NCBI GenBank assembly: GCA_021791845.1 | Contig: JAJYVT010000005.1 | Location: 1-64,000 of the forward strand | Length of the DNA: 64,000 bases | DNA from: Actinomycetes bacterium | GTDB lineage: Bacteria; Actinomycetota; Acidimicrobiia; Acidimicrobiales; RAAP-2 | Direction of reading: 5' to 3' | Part shown: positions 40,837 through 49,831 of the stretch, in pieces | How positions within the stretch are numbered: the first letter of the stretch is position 1 | Layout: each line of letters opens with the position of its first letter | Program-made: the position numbers and the translations under genes | Notes under the pieces: model-generated | Told to the model about the DNA's origin: nothing | What the model saw: only the letters and a program-made list of their open reading frames with translations | Databases searched by the model: none

Positions 40837-42239
40837 GGAGACGAGGACGCCGACCGGTGCTGTACCGGTCATGGGTGGCGGTGGGCGCAGCGAGCGTCGT
40901 GCTGCTGGCCGCGTGCGGGGCCGGCGTCGGCTGGACCTCGGGCGCCGGCGCCGCCAGCACGACAGGGGTGACGAAGAGCTCGATCACCATCGGCGCCACC
41001 GTGCCGCTGACCGGGCCTGCCGCCCCCGGGTACAGCGAGATCGCCCCGGCAATGGACGCGGTCTTCAAGTGGGTGAACGCGCACGGCGGCGTGTACGGCC
41101 GCAAGATCAAGTACATCTACCTGAACGACAAGTACGACCCGTCGACAACGGCCAAGCTCACCCGAAAGCTGGTGCTGACAGACCACATCTTCGCCGACGT
41201 GGGATCCCTCGGGACGCCGACCGATCTGGCCATCCAGAAGTACCTGCACGCCGAGAAGGTGCCGCACCTCTTCATCGAGTCGGGCTGCAATTGCTGGAGC
41301 ACATCGAAGTACCCCGAAGAGCTCGGCTGGCAGCCTCCCTACACGACGGACGGCAAGATCCTGGGCATGTACATCAAGACGCACTTTCCAGGCAAAAAGA
41401 TAGGCGAGCTCTACCAGGACACAGAGTTCGGCAAGGACTTCATGAAGGGCATCCAGATGGAGGTGCCGGCGTCGGCCATCGTGAGCAAGCAGAGCTACGA
41501 CGTCACAACCCTCGCGGGTGCGATGACGACCCAGATGGCGGCGCTCCAGGCAGCCGGTGCACAGGTGGTGGCCATGGCGACGATCCCGGCTGCGACGGCG
41601 CTCGCCATGCTGCCCGCGTACGCGATCGGCTACACGCCCCAGTACGTGGTCGACAACGTGGGTGCGGACGCCCCGACGGTCGGACCGCTGCTGTCGTCGT
41701 TCACCCAGCTCGCGACCAAGACATCCTCCAAAGCGGCAGCGGCGCCCGGATTGCTCAACGGGGTCATCACCAACATCTACATGCCGGCCGAGAGCACAGC
41801 CACGAACCCGTGGATCAAGGTCGAGAAGGCCATCCTCGAGAAGTACACAACGACAACAGTCTGGAAGAAGCACGGCCTGGACGGGAACACGGAGTACGGG
41901 GTGGCTCTCGGCTACACCTTCGTGCAGGCGTTGCAGGCGGCCGGGAAGAACCTGACCCGCACAAGCTTGATGCACGCACTCGACACGAAGGCCAAGTCGT
42001 TCCACACCCCCGGACTGGTGCCACTGCGGTACTCCACCAAGGTCCACTACGGCTACATGGGGAGCGAGGTCGTCCAGGAGACGACCGCCGCGGGCACCTT
42101 CAAGACGCCCGCGGGCACATGGCCGAGCACGAAGGTGCTCAGCCCCGTGTACACCACGACAACGGGCAGGGGGCCGGTGAAGAAGTACACCGGCAAGGTG
42201 CCGTCGGTGCCCAAGGCCCTGGCAAAGTTGGCGGGCTGA
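40833..42239 (+). CDS. livK: Periplasmic-type substrate-binding lipoprotein, LivK-like
   Basis: 468 residues. A basic n-region, hydrophobic helix and lipobox LLAACG mark a lipoprotein. The mature part (SITIGATVPLTGPAAPGYSEIAPAMDAVFKWVNAHGGVYGRKIKY) is the type I periplasmic binding fold of the LivJ/K group, whose members bind amino acids but also amides, aromatic acids and other carboxylates. GGAGGA precedes ATG 40833, which overlaps the livM stop. Ends at a strong hairpin. Ligand unknown. Confidence 0.92.
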   Translation: MRRRGRRPVLYRSWVAVGAASVVLLAACGAGVGWTSGAGAASTTGVTKSSITIGATVPLTGPAAPGYSEIAPAMDAVFKWVNAHGGVYGRKIKYIYLNDKYDPSTTAKLTRKLVLTDHIFADVGSLGTPTDLAIQKYLHAEKVPHLFIESGCNCWSTSKYPEELGWQPPYTTDGKILGMYIKTHFPGKKIGELYQDTEFGKDFMKGIQMEVPASAIVSKQSYDVTTLAGAMTTQMAALQAAGAQVVAMATIPAATALAMLPAYAIGYTPQYVVDNVGADAPTVGPLLSSFTQLATKTSSKAAAAPGLLNGVITNIYMPAESTATNPWIKVEKAILEKYTTTTVWKKHGLDGNTEYGVALGYTFVQALQAAGKNLTRTSLMHALDTKAKSFHTPGLVPLRYSTKVHYGYMGSEVVQETTAAGTFKTPAGTWPSTKVLSPVYTTTTGRGPVKKYTGKVPSVPKALAKLAG

Positions 42240-42256
42240 CCCAGAGAGCCCACGCA

Positions 42257-42292
42257 GGGCCCCACCGGACGTCTCGGCGTCCGGTGGGGCCC
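42257..42292 (+). terminator. Strong hairpin ending the liv-type operon
   Basis: GGGCCCCACCGGACG and CGTCCGGTGGGGCCC form a perfect 15-bp stem with loop TCTCGG, 17 bp after the livK stop. No U-tract. Confidence 0.75.
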
Positions 42293-42437
42293 GCCCCCGG
42301 CCCTGCGGCTTCCGACCTGCTCGCCGACCGGGCGATGCCCGGGCACCGGCTGTCGCACCGCGCCCGCTACGCTGGGGAGCGTGGCAGGTTGATCTCCCGT
42401 CGAGCACCGTTCACGCCCCGACACCCCAGGAGATCCC

Positions 42438-44126
42438 GTGCCCTCGCATTCCTCTTCCTCCACCACGACCGCGACGCTCGCCGGTCGCGGGCTGACCCTG
42501 TCCCGCGGCGCCGCCCCCGTCCTCGTGGACGTGGACGTGACCATCGGCCCCGAGGCCCGGGTCGGGATCATCGGCCCCAACGGCGTGGGCAAGACCACCC
42601 TGCTCGAGGTGCTGGCCAGCGAGCTGCGACCGGACGCAGGCGCCGTCCGCGCCATGCCGCCGGCGGCGACGGTCGGCTACCTCCCCCAGGAGCTCCAGCC
42701 GCGGCCGGGTGAGCGGCTCGCCGACCTGCTCACCCGCCGGACGGGGATCGCCGCCGCCGAGCACGAGCTGTCGCAGGCCGCCGACGCCCTCGCAGCGGGG
42801 GAGCCGCAGGCGGACGAGCGCTACGCCGTGGCCCTCGAGCGCTACCTGTCGCTCGGCGTGCCGGACTTCGACGCCCGGCGGGGAGAGGTGCTGGACGACC
42901 TCGGGATCGACGAGCGCCTCCTCGCCGTTCCCACCGCCGGGCTCTCCGGCGGCCAGCGGGCGCGGGCGGCGCTCGCCTCGCTCCTCCTGTCGCGCTTCGA
43001 CGTGCTGCTGCTGGACGAGCCGACCAACGATCTCGACTTCGACGGCCTCGAGCGGCTGGAGTCGTTCCTCCACGACCGGTCCGGGGGCTTCGCGGTCGTG
43101 TCCCACGACCGGGTCTTCCTCGACAAGGTCGTCTCCGAGGTGCTCGAGATCGACGAGGCCAGCCACCGGGCCACCGCCTACGCAGGAGGGTTCGCCACCT
43201 ACCTCGAGGCCCGCGCCACGGCACGACGCCACGCCGAGGAGGCGTACGAGACCTACGTCAGAGCGCGCGACCGTCTGCGGGCGCGCGAGCGCGAGCAGCG
43301 CCAATGGGCCGTCCACGGGGCGGCCAGCGAGAAGCGGAACGCCCGCGACAACGACAAGGCGCAACGGGACTTCCGCATCAACCGCACCGAGAAGCAGGCG
43401 TCCAAGGTGCGCATCACCGAGAAGGCCCTCCAACGGCTCGAGGCCGTGGACAAGCCGTTCGAGCCGTGGCGGTTGCAGTTGGACCTCAAGGCGGCGTCCC
43501 GGTCCGGCGACGTGGTCGTGCGGCTCGAGGGCGCCGTGGCCCACCGCGGCACATGGCAGCTCGGGCCCGTCGACCTGGAGATCGCCTGGGGCGAGCGGGT
43601 GGCGGTGCTCGGGCCCAACGGGTCGGGCAAGTCGTCGCTCCTCGCCGCGGTCCTGGGGCAGCTCCCGCTCGGCGGGGGCCGGCGGACGTTCGGTGCATCG
43701 GTCGTCGTGGGAGCGCTCGGCCAGGCACGGGACCGGTTTGCCGGCGCCGGCGCGGGCGCCGGCAGCACCTTGCTCGAGCGCTTCCTGCAGCTGACCGGGC
43801 TCACCGTTCCCGAAGCGCGCTCGCTCCTGGCCAAGTTCGGCGTCGGCGCCGACCATGTCGCCCGCGCCGCCTCGTCGCTGTCGCCCGGTGAGCGCACCCG
43901 GGCCGAGCTCGCCCTGCTCATGGCGGCGGGGACGAACTGCCTGGTGCTGGACGAGCCCACGAACCACCTCGACCTGCCGGCGATCGAGCAGCTCGAGGTG
44001 GCCCTGGCGCAGTGGCCGGGCACCCTCCTGCTCGTCTCCCACGACCGCCGCTTCCTCGACCACGTGGACCTCACCCGACGCCTGGCGCTCGACGCCGGGC
44101 GCGTCGTGGAGGACAGCGCGGCCTGA
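42438..44126 (+). CDS. ABC-F family ATPase
   Basis: 562 residues, two ABC domains without membrane part. Domain 1: GPNGVGKTT, LSGGQRARAALASLLLSRFDVLLLDEPTNDLD. Domain 2: GPNGSGKSS, LSPGERTRAELALLMAAGTNCLVLDEPTNHLD. The charged linker (residues about 260-345, RARDRLRAREREQRQWAV) is the P-site-tRNA interaction motif region. ABC-F proteins act on the ribosome, as translation factors or antibiotic protection. GTG 42438 has AGGAG 5 nt upstream. Confidence 0.92.
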   Translation: MPSHSSSSTTTATLAGRGLTLSRGAAPVLVDVDVTIGPEARVGIIGPNGVGKTTLLEVLASELRPDAGAVRAMPPAATVGYLPQELQPRPGERLADLLTRRTGIAAAEHELSQAADALAAGEPQADERYAVALERYLSLGVPDFDARRGEVLDDLGIDERLLAVPTAGLSGGQRARAALASLLLSRFDVLLLDEPTNDLDFDGLERLESFLHDRSGGFAVVSHDRVFLDKVVSEVLEIDEASHRATAYAGGFATYLEARATARRHAEEAYETYVRARDRLRAREREQRQWAVHGAASEKRNARDNDKAQRDFRINRTEKQASKVRITEKALQRLEAVDKPFEPWRLQLDLKAASRSGDVVVRLEGAVAHRGTWQLGPVDLEIAWGERVAVLGPNGSGKSSLLAAVLGQLPLGGGRRTFGASVVVGALGQARDRFAGAGAGAGSTLLERFLQLTGLTVPEARSLLAKFGVGADHVARAASSLSPGERTRAELALLMAAGTNCLVLDEPTNHLDLPAIEQLEVALAQWPGTLLLVSHDRRFLDHVDLTRRLALDAGRVVEDSAA

Positions 44127-44213
44127 GCTGCGGGGGGCGACGGTACCGGATGCTCGGGCCGCCATGTCCGAAACCCGCCAGACACGACCCTCTCCCGGCG
44201 CGACGATGGACCC

Positions 44214-45866
44214 GTGGTGGAGGACTTCGAGCGGTGCTACCGGGCACTCCAGTCGCGCGACCCCCGCTTCGACGGGTGGTTCGTCACTGCGGTGACGACC
44301 ACCGGCATCTTCTGCCGGCCGAGCTGCCCGGCCCGCACGCCGCTCCGGGGCAACGTTCGGTTCCTCCCGACGGCGGCCGCGGCGCAGGCCATGGGCTTCC
44401 GGGCCTGCCTGCGCTGCCGCCCCGACGCTGCGCCCGGGTCCCCCGAATGGAACGGCCGCCAGGACACGGTCGCCCGGGCCATGCGGATGATCGCCGACGG
44501 GGTGGTCGATCGGGACGGCGTCGCCGGGTTGGCCCGCCGGCTCGGCTACGGGCCCCGCCAGCTGCACCGGCTGCTCGTGGCCGAGGTGGGGGCGGGGCCG
44601 CTGGCCCTCGCCCGCACCCAGCGGGCCAACGCGGCCCGGCTGCTGATCGAGACGACGGAGCTGCCGATGGCCGACGTGGCCTTTGCCGCCGGCTTCGCCA
44701 GCGTCCGGCAGTTCAACGACACCGTCCATGCCGCCTTCGGCCGCACGCCGTCCGCCCTGCGGCGCCGGGGGGCGCCGGTGCGGGCCGGTGGGCGGTCCGG
44801 TGCCGGGACGGTCCCCGTCCCGGGAGCGCTCGTGCTCCGCCTCCCCTACCGGCGGCCGATGGCGCTCGACGAGGCGATCGGCTTCCTCGCCCGGCGAGCC
44901 GTGCCCGGGGTCGAGGCGGCGGCCGGACCGGCCTACCGGCGCACGCTCCGCCTCCCGCTCGGAAGCGGCGCGGTCTCCCTCGAGCCCGGGCGCGACCACG
45001 TGCGGGCCCATCTGGTGCTGGAGGACCTGCGCGACCTGGGCGCTGGGGTCGGGCGGTGCCGCCGGCTGCTCGACCTCGACGCCGACCCCGAGGCGGTCGA
45101 CGCCATGCTCGCCGAGGACGCGGCGCTGCGCCCGCTCGTGGCCCGGGCCCCCGGTCTCCGGGTACCCGGCGCGGTCGACGGCTTCGAGCTGGCGGTCCGG
45201 GCGGTGGTGGGCCAGCAGGTGTCGACGGCCGGCGCCCGCACGGTCGCCGCCCGGCTGGCCGCCGCGGCCGGGCCGCCGCTGCCGGTGGCAACCCCGTGGC
45301 CGGCGCGGTCCGAGCAGCGGGCCGGGGCCGGCGGGGCCGGGGTGGCGGACGCAGGCGGGGCCGGGGGCGTGGGCGCCGCTCCGCTCACCCACCTCTTCCC
45401 CTCGCCCGCCGAGCTGCTCGACGCGCCCGACGACGCCTTCGCCATGCCGGCAGCCCGGCGCCGGGCACTGCGGGGTCTGGCCGCCGCCGTGGCCGACGGG
45501 TCCCTGGTGCTCGACCCCGGCGCCGACCGCGGCGCCGCGCGCCACCGGCTGCTCAGTCTCGAAGGGATCGGCGAGTGGACGGCCGACTACGTGGCCATGC
45601 GGGCGTTCGGGGACCCTGACGCCTTCCTCCCGGGCGATCTCGGCGTCCGACGCGCCTTCGCCCGGCTCGGCCTGGCGGACGACCGGGCCGCCGTTGGCGG
45701 GCGTGCCGAGCGGTGGCGCCCCTGGCGGTCCTACGCCGTGGCCCACCTCTGGGCGATGGACGCCGCCGGTCCGACGGGCACGGCCGGTCCGACGGGCACG
45801 GCCGGGAACGACCCGCCCGGCACACGGGAGCCCGGCACGAAGAAGACAGAGGAGGAGGCGGCATGA
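44214..45866 (+). CDS. Ada-type regulator/AlkA 3-methyladenine glycosylase fusion
   Basis: 550 residues. The N-terminal Ada zinc domain has Cys34, Cys38 (FCRPSC) and Cys65, Cys68 (CLRC); Cys34/38 would accept methyl from phosphotriesters. An AraC-type HTH spans about 83-185 (GYGPRQLHRLLVAEVG, ADVAFAAGFASVRQFND). Residues about 205-520 are AlkA: GLRVPGAVDGFELAVRAVVGQQVS, the HhH element LEGIGEWTADYVAMRA and catalytic Asp475 in FLPGD. An Ala/Gly insertion lies at about 363-391. Such fusions are known in actinobacteria. Start is GTG 44214 (GTG 44217 possible). The stop overlaps ogt. Confidence 0.93.
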   Translation: MVEDFERCYRALQSRDPRFDGWFVTAVTTTGIFCRPSCPARTPLRGNVRFLPTAAAAQAMGFRACLRCRPDAAPGSPEWNGRQDTVARAMRMIADGVVDRDGVAGLARRLGYGPRQLHRLLVAEVGAGPLALARTQRANAARLLIETTELPMADVAFAAGFASVRQFNDTVHAAFGRTPSALRRRGAPVRAGGRSGAGTVPVPGALVLRLPYRRPMALDEAIGFLARRAVPGVEAAAGPAYRRTLRLPLGSGAVSLEPGRDHVRAHLVLEDLRDLGAGVGRCRRLLDLDADPEAVDAMLAEDAALRPLVARAPGLRVPGAVDGFELAVRAVVGQQVSTAGARTVAARLAAAAGPPLPVATPWPARSEQRAGAGGAGVADAGGAGGVGAAPLTHLFPSPAELLDAPDDAFAMPAARRRALRGLAAAVADGSLVLDPGADRGAARHRLLSLEGIGEWTADYVAMRAFGDPDAFLPGDLGVRRAFARLGLADDRAAVGGRAERWRPWRSYAVAHLWAMDAAGPTGTAGPTGTAGNDPPGTREPGTKKTEEEAA

Positions 45867-46369
45867 CGGGCACCAACGGAACGCATCCGGCGCGGGTGGT
45901 GGTGGAGACGCCGATCGGCCCGATGCTCGTGACGGCAGAGGGGCCCGCCGTCACCGAGGTCCTGCTGCCCAACACCGGCGCGGCGGCCCTGGGCACCATG
46001 GCGGGCACGCTCCCATCGGTGCTGCGTCGGGCGGCGCGCCAGCTCGAGGAGTACTTCGCCGGGAAGCGACGGCGCTTCAGCGTGCCGCTGGCGCCAGCCG
46101 GCACGCCCTTCCAGGTGGCCGTGTGGGCGGCGCTCGACGACATCCCCTACGGCGAGACGATGACCTACGGGGAGCTGGCGGCGGCGGTCGGGAGTCCGGC
46201 GGCCTTCCGGGCCGTGGGGCAGGCCAACGGGGCCAACCCGCTGCCCATCTTCCACCCGTGCCACCGCGTGGTGGCCGCCGGCGGCCGCCTCGGCGGGTAC
46301 GGCGGCGGCCTGGACGTGAAGCGACAGTTGCTGGCGCTCGAGGGCTCGCCGCTCGCCGCTGCGCCCTGA
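45863..46369 (+). CDS. ogt: Methylated-DNA-[protein]-cysteine S-methyltransferase
   Basis: 168 residues. The methyl-acceptor motif PCHR is intact (Cys133, HPCHRVVAAGGRLGGYGGG); the winged-helix part is PYGETMTYGELAAAVGSPAAFRAVGQANGANP. It removes alkyl groups from O6-guanine. ATG 45863 overlaps the Ada-AlkA stop and GGAGGAGG lies upstream, so both repair activities are made together. Confidence 0.95.
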   Translation: MTGTNGTHPARVVVETPIGPMLVTAEGPAVTEVLLPNTGAAALGTMAGTLPSVLRRAARQLEEYFAGKRRRFSVPLAPAGTPFQVAVWAALDDIPYGETMTYGELAAAVGSPAAFRAVGQANGANPLPIFHPCHRVVAAGGRLGGYGGGLDVKRQLLALEGSPLAAAP

Positions 46370-46402
46370 CCGGCGCAGCCCGAGGGAGCCGGCCGGCGGG
46401 CG

Positions 46403-46939
46403 TCAGCCGGCGTCGGCCGCCGGCGTCGGGACCGCCCGCAGTGTGGGCGCGGTGGCCCAGGCGCGACCGTCCCACCACATCGGGCTGCCGTCGGGCGGCA
46501 TGGCATACCAGCCGGGCGCCGGACCGATGGCGGCCGGCGGTGCGGCACCGGCGCGCGGGGCGGAGGGCAGGCCCGTGCCGACGGACGCCGCATCGCTCCC
46601 GTTCGGGCCGGCTCCGGTCCCGGTCGGCGCCAGCGGAGGGAGGACGTCGGGCCCCAGCGCCCGCCGGTGCACCCGCTGGCCCCACGAGCGCACCATCGCC
46701 GACGCCGCCCACAGGAACAGGACGGCGCCCCCGATCACGAGCACCAGGCCGCCGACCATGGCCATGCCCGGATCGAAGCAGCGGGGCACGAAGGACGTGC
46801 CGGCCGTGCCGTGGAGGGACACCCCCACCGAGGAGCACCCCTTGGTCGTCCGGCCGGCGACGTGGCCCACGATCACCGCGCCGCCACCGACCATCCCTGC
46901 CCCCACCGCGAGCACCACGGGCGGCCTCACCACCTGCAC
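46403..46939 (-). CDS. DUF2510-domain membrane protein
   Basis: 178 residues with two membrane helices (about 8-28 and 60-82) and a C-terminal DUF2510 motif APGWYAMPPDGSPMWWDGRAW, a small tryptophan-rich cytosolic module nearly confined to actinobacteria. Function unknown. Start at 46939; the GC-rich 42-bp gap to 46982 separates it from the next gene on the same strand. Confidence 0.78.
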   Translation of the reverse strand: MQVVRPPVVLAVGAGMVGGGAVIVGHVAGRTTKGCSSVGVSLHGTAGTSFVPRCFDPGMAMVGGLVLVIGGAVLFLWAASAMVRSWGQRVHRRALGPDVLPPLAPTGTGAGPNGSDAASVGTGLPSAPRAGAAPPAAIGPAPGWYAMPPDGSPMWWDGRAWATAPTLRAVPTPAADAG

Positions 46940-46981
46940 CGTACCGCCGGGGCGCCGGGCGCCGGCGGACCGCCGGTGGGG

Positions 46982-47725
46982 TCAGCCGTCGGCGGCGAGC
47001 GCGGCGGCGACGGCGCGTGCTCCGTTCGCCAGCGCGGCCCGGCCACCGGCGTCGAGCACGGCGAACGCCGGCGCCAGCAGCGCGTCGGTGAGGCTGTCGG
47101 CCGCCGCCAGCTGCCGGCGCTCGGCGTCGCCGACGGCGGGCACGTCCGACTCGCTCCAGCCGAACAGGCGGAAGTCGTCGGGCCGCCGCAGGTAGTGGGC
47201 CACCTTCGGCGAGAGCCCCGAGGCCCGGACCGCCACCAGATGGGCACTGCCCCGCAGCTCGCGCAGCTGCACCATGAGATGCATGGCCCGGGCCGGGGCG
47301 TCCTCCGGGCGCGGCTCGCCGAGCATCCCGGCGAAGAGCGCGAGCCCTACGGGGTCGGCCGCGTCCACCACCGCCTCGGCGGCGGCGCAGAGCTCCTCGA
47401 GCCCGGGCACGCCCGTGAGCCGCGCCCGTCCCATGGCGTGCGCACAGGCCAGGTGCTCGCGGCCGGCCGTGCGCGGGGCCACGACCTCCCGGGCCGACTG
47501 CCACATCCGCGCCAGCACCGAGGGCTCGAAGTACCCGAACGCACTGACGACGACCGGCGCCTCCACGTCGCCGAGCACCCCGCCGCGCCCGAGGAAGTAG
47601 AACCGGTAGGCGTCCAGCCCGAGCTCCTTTCCCCGGGCGACGGTCTCGGGCGTGAAGTAGAACGCGGCGCCGGCCTTGCCGACCAGCGGCGCGACGTCGG
47701 CGACGATCGGATCGGGGGAGGTCAC
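46982..47725 (-). CDS. SCO6745-like protein (HTH-fold family of unknown function)
   Basis: 247 residues, soluble. Features such as EALAFYFTPETV-like GAAFYFTPETVARGKELGLDAY, RFYFLGRGGVLGDVEAPVVVSAFGYFEP and the Ala-rich central helices match the actinobacterial SCO6745 family, which is often found near F420- or coenzyme-related genes; its function is unknown. ATG 47725 overlaps the histidine kinase stop (ATGA), so it is the third gene of the two-component operon. Confidence 0.75.
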   Translation of the reverse strand: MTSPDPIVADVAPLVGKAGAAFYFTPETVARGKELGLDAYRFYFLGRGGVLGDVEAPVVVSAFGYFEPSVLARMWQSAREVVAPRTAGREHLACAHAMGRARLTGVPGLEELCAAAEAVVDAADPVGLALFAGMLGEPRPEDAPARAMHLMVQLRELRGSAHLVAVRASGLSPKVAHYLRRPDDFRLFGWSESDVPAVGDAERRQLAAADSLTDALLAPAFAVLDAGGRAALANGARAVAAALAADG

Positions 47726-49053
47726 GGCCGCAGGTTAGGCCCGGACCCGCGGGCGTGCCGCGGCCCGGACGCCGGCGCCGTCGCACGTGCCGGCTCCCGC
47801 CCGTCGCTCGCCACCTCTGTGCCGACGGGCCGTGCGGCGGGCCGCAGGCGCCAGGAGACCTCCATCAGCGCGCCCCCCAACGGCGAGTCGTCCACCCGCC
47901 AGCGTCCGCCGGTGGACCGGACCACCGAGTCGGCGATGGCCAGTCCGAGCCCGGCGCCGCCCGGCATGTCGGTGGCCCGCCGGAACCGGTCGAAGAGGAC
48001 CTGCCGCTGTGTCGGCGGGATGCCCGGCCCGTCGTCCTCCACGCGCAGCAGGGCGCGTCCGCCGGCGGCCGTCGCCGTCACCTGCACCCGGCCGCCGGCC
48101 GGCACGTACCGGCACGCGTTGTCGAGCAGCGTGCCCGCCAGCCGGTCCAGCCACTCCCCTCCGTCGACCCAGACCGGGTGCCCGTCGATGCTGGCACCGA
48201 GGCTGACGCCACGCCCGCTCGCCACGGGACGGAACCGCTCCACCGCAGTGGCGGCGACCGCCGTGAGGTCGGCCGGCACCCGGGCGGGCTCGGGCGGCGC
48301 GGTGTCGAAGCGGGCCAGCCAGAGCAGGTCCTCGACGATCGACTTCAGCCGTCGGCTCTCGCGCGCCACGTGGTCGAGCGCCTCCCGGTCGGCGGCGGGG
48401 TCCGGCGGCCCGCTGCGCGCCAGCTCGATCTCTGCCTCGATCACCGTGAGCGGGGTGCGCAGCTCGTGCGAGGCGTCGGCGGTCAGCTCCTGGAGCCGCC
48501 GCCGAGCAGCCTCGACAGGGGCGGCGGACCGCACGCCGATGGCGAGGACGCCGGCGAACACGCCGGCGAGGAGCGCGGGGGCGAGCAGCAGCTCGCCGGT
48601 CAAGAGGACCCGGTCGATGTGGGACGGGCCGGCGAGGTTCTGGGCCGCCACGAGCACCCCGCCCCGGAAGGGCCGGGCGTCGTAGCGGAAGGTGGCACTG
48701 CCCGTCGGGAGGGAGAGCGGTGGCTCGAGGGCAGCGTGCGCCGCCGGCGGCAGCGGGGGCTCCCCCTCGGTCAGCCCCGTGACCGCCCCGCCAGAGGACA
48801 CGAACCACACGAAGACGGGCGCGCCGTCGGTGCCCACGTCGTCGGGCAGGGAACGGCTGGCCAGGGGCTGGGGGAAGCTGCTCACCACCGCCAGCCGGTC
48901 GCTCAGCCGCTGGTCGACCTCCCACAGCACCCGACGGGCGGCGACGGCGTCGATGCCGGCGGCCACCGCCACGTACAGCACGCCGATCAGGAGCGCGGCC
49001 ACCAGTGCCAGGCGCGAGGCGGCCACGAGGGTCGGCCGCGACCACCGCCGCAC
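47722..49053 (-). CDS. Sensor histidine kinase
   Basis: 443 residues. TM1 is about 14-34, followed by an extracellular sensor loop of about 120 residues (SSGGAVTGLTEGEPPLPP) and TM2 near 160-180. The HisKA box is TADASHELRTPLTVIE with the phospho-acceptor His; the ATPase has N-box LDNACRYVP, G1 VEDDGPGIP and G2 GAGLGLAIADSVV. Start GTG 49053 lies 2 bp after the response regulator stop. Typical OmpR/PhoP-type partner. Confidence 0.93.
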   Translation of the reverse strand: MRRWSRPTLVAASRLALVAALLIGVLYVAVAAGIDAVAARRVLWEVDQRLSDRLAVVSSFPQPLASRSLPDDVGTDGAPVFVWFVSSGGAVTGLTEGEPPLPPAAHAALEPPLSLPTGSATFRYDARPFRGGVLVAAQNLAGPSHIDRVLLTGELLLAPALLAGVFAGVLAIGVRSAAPVEAARRRLQELTADASHELRTPLTVIEAEIELARSGPPDPAADREALDHVARESRRLKSIVEDLLWLARFDTAPPEPARVPADLTAVAATAVERFRPVASGRGVSLGASIDGHPVWVDGGEWLDRLAGTLLDNACRYVPAGGRVQVTATAAGGRALLRVEDDGPGIPPTQRQVLFDRFRRATDMPGGAGLGLAIADSVVRSTGGRWRVDDSPLGGALMEVSWRLRPAARPVGTEVASDGREPARATAPASGPRHARGSGPNLRP

Positions 49054-49054
49054 G

Positions 49055-49765
49055 TCAGCCCTCCCCTTCCGGCACCGGCGGGGGCGGAGGCGGGGGCGGG
49101 GGCGCCACCAGGCGGTAGCCCACGCCCCGCACGGTCTCGATGTGGGCGGAGCTGCCCGTCAGCTTCGAACGCAGACGCGTGAGATGGACGTCGATCGTGT
49201 TCGACCCCACCGCCTCGGCCTCGTCGTCCCACACGTGCACGGCGAGGGCCCGCCGGCCCACCACCGCCGGCCGGCGCCGGCACAAGAGCTCCAGGATGGC
49301 GAATTCGCGCCCGGTGAGCGCGAGCGGCTCGCCGTCCCGGCACACCTCTCTCGTGGCCGGGTCGAGCACGATGTCGCCGGCCCGGAGCACCGGGTCGAGC
49401 GCCACCATGGGTCGTCGCTGCAACGCCCGCAACCGCGCCAGCAGCTCTGCCAGCTGGAAGGGCTTCACGAGGTAGTCGTCGGCCCCGGCGTCGAGACCCT
49501 CCACCCGGTCGGCCGTGGCGTCCCTCGCCGTCAGCATGAGGATCGGCACCTGGGTGCCCCGGCGCCGGACCTGGCGCACCACCTCCACGCCGGAGACGCC
49601 GGGCATCCGCCAGTCCAGGACCACGGCGTCGTAGTCGTAGCTGCCCAGGTGGACGAGGGCGCGGTCCCCGTCGGCGACCGCGTCGACGACGTAGCCGTTG
49701 CGCCTCAGCGCACGCTCGAGGACGGACCGGAGGCCGGGGTCGTCCTCGGCGACGAGCAGCCGCAC
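49055..49765 (-). CDS. OmpR-family response regulator
   Basis: 236 residues. Receiver: acidic pair EDD (7-9), phospho-Asp51 (VVLDWRMPG), Thr and Lys (MLTARD, LVKPF). C-terminal winged helix with LTGREFAILELLCRRRPAVVGRRAL and NTIDVHLTRLRSKL...VRGVGYRL. The C-terminus ends in a run of nine prolines (PVPEGEG end), a slippage-prone tract. GTG 49765 gives the conserved start of the receiver. First gene of the operon with the kinase. Confidence 0.93.
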   Translation of the reverse strand: MRLLVAEDDPGLRSVLERALRRNGYVVDAVADGDRALVHLGSYDYDAVVLDWRMPGVSGVEVVRQVRRRGTQVPILMLTARDATADRVEGLDAGADDYLVKPFQLAELLARLRALQRRPMVALDPVLRAGDIVLDPATREVCRDGEPLALTGREFAILELLCRRRPAVVGRRALAVHVWDDEAEAVGSNTIDVHLTRLRSKLTGSSAHIETVRGVGYRLVAPPPPPPPPPVPEGEG

Positions 49766-49831
49766 GACGCGGATCGTACTTCCTGGTCCCGGCCCGTTCC
49801 CGCCGGCGCTCCGGGGGTATCGTGCACCACC

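Noticed and set aside
40601-42712. Long plus-strand frame across livM, livK and the ABC-F start
   Set aside because: It is the shifted frame of livK, which has a lipobox, ribosome site and family match, and it crosses a strong terminator.
49055-49111. Run of prolines at the response regulator end considered a frameshift artefact
   Set aside because: The frame stays open to a stop placed 2 bp before the kinase start, with a ribosome site in the overlap, so the tail appears genuine.
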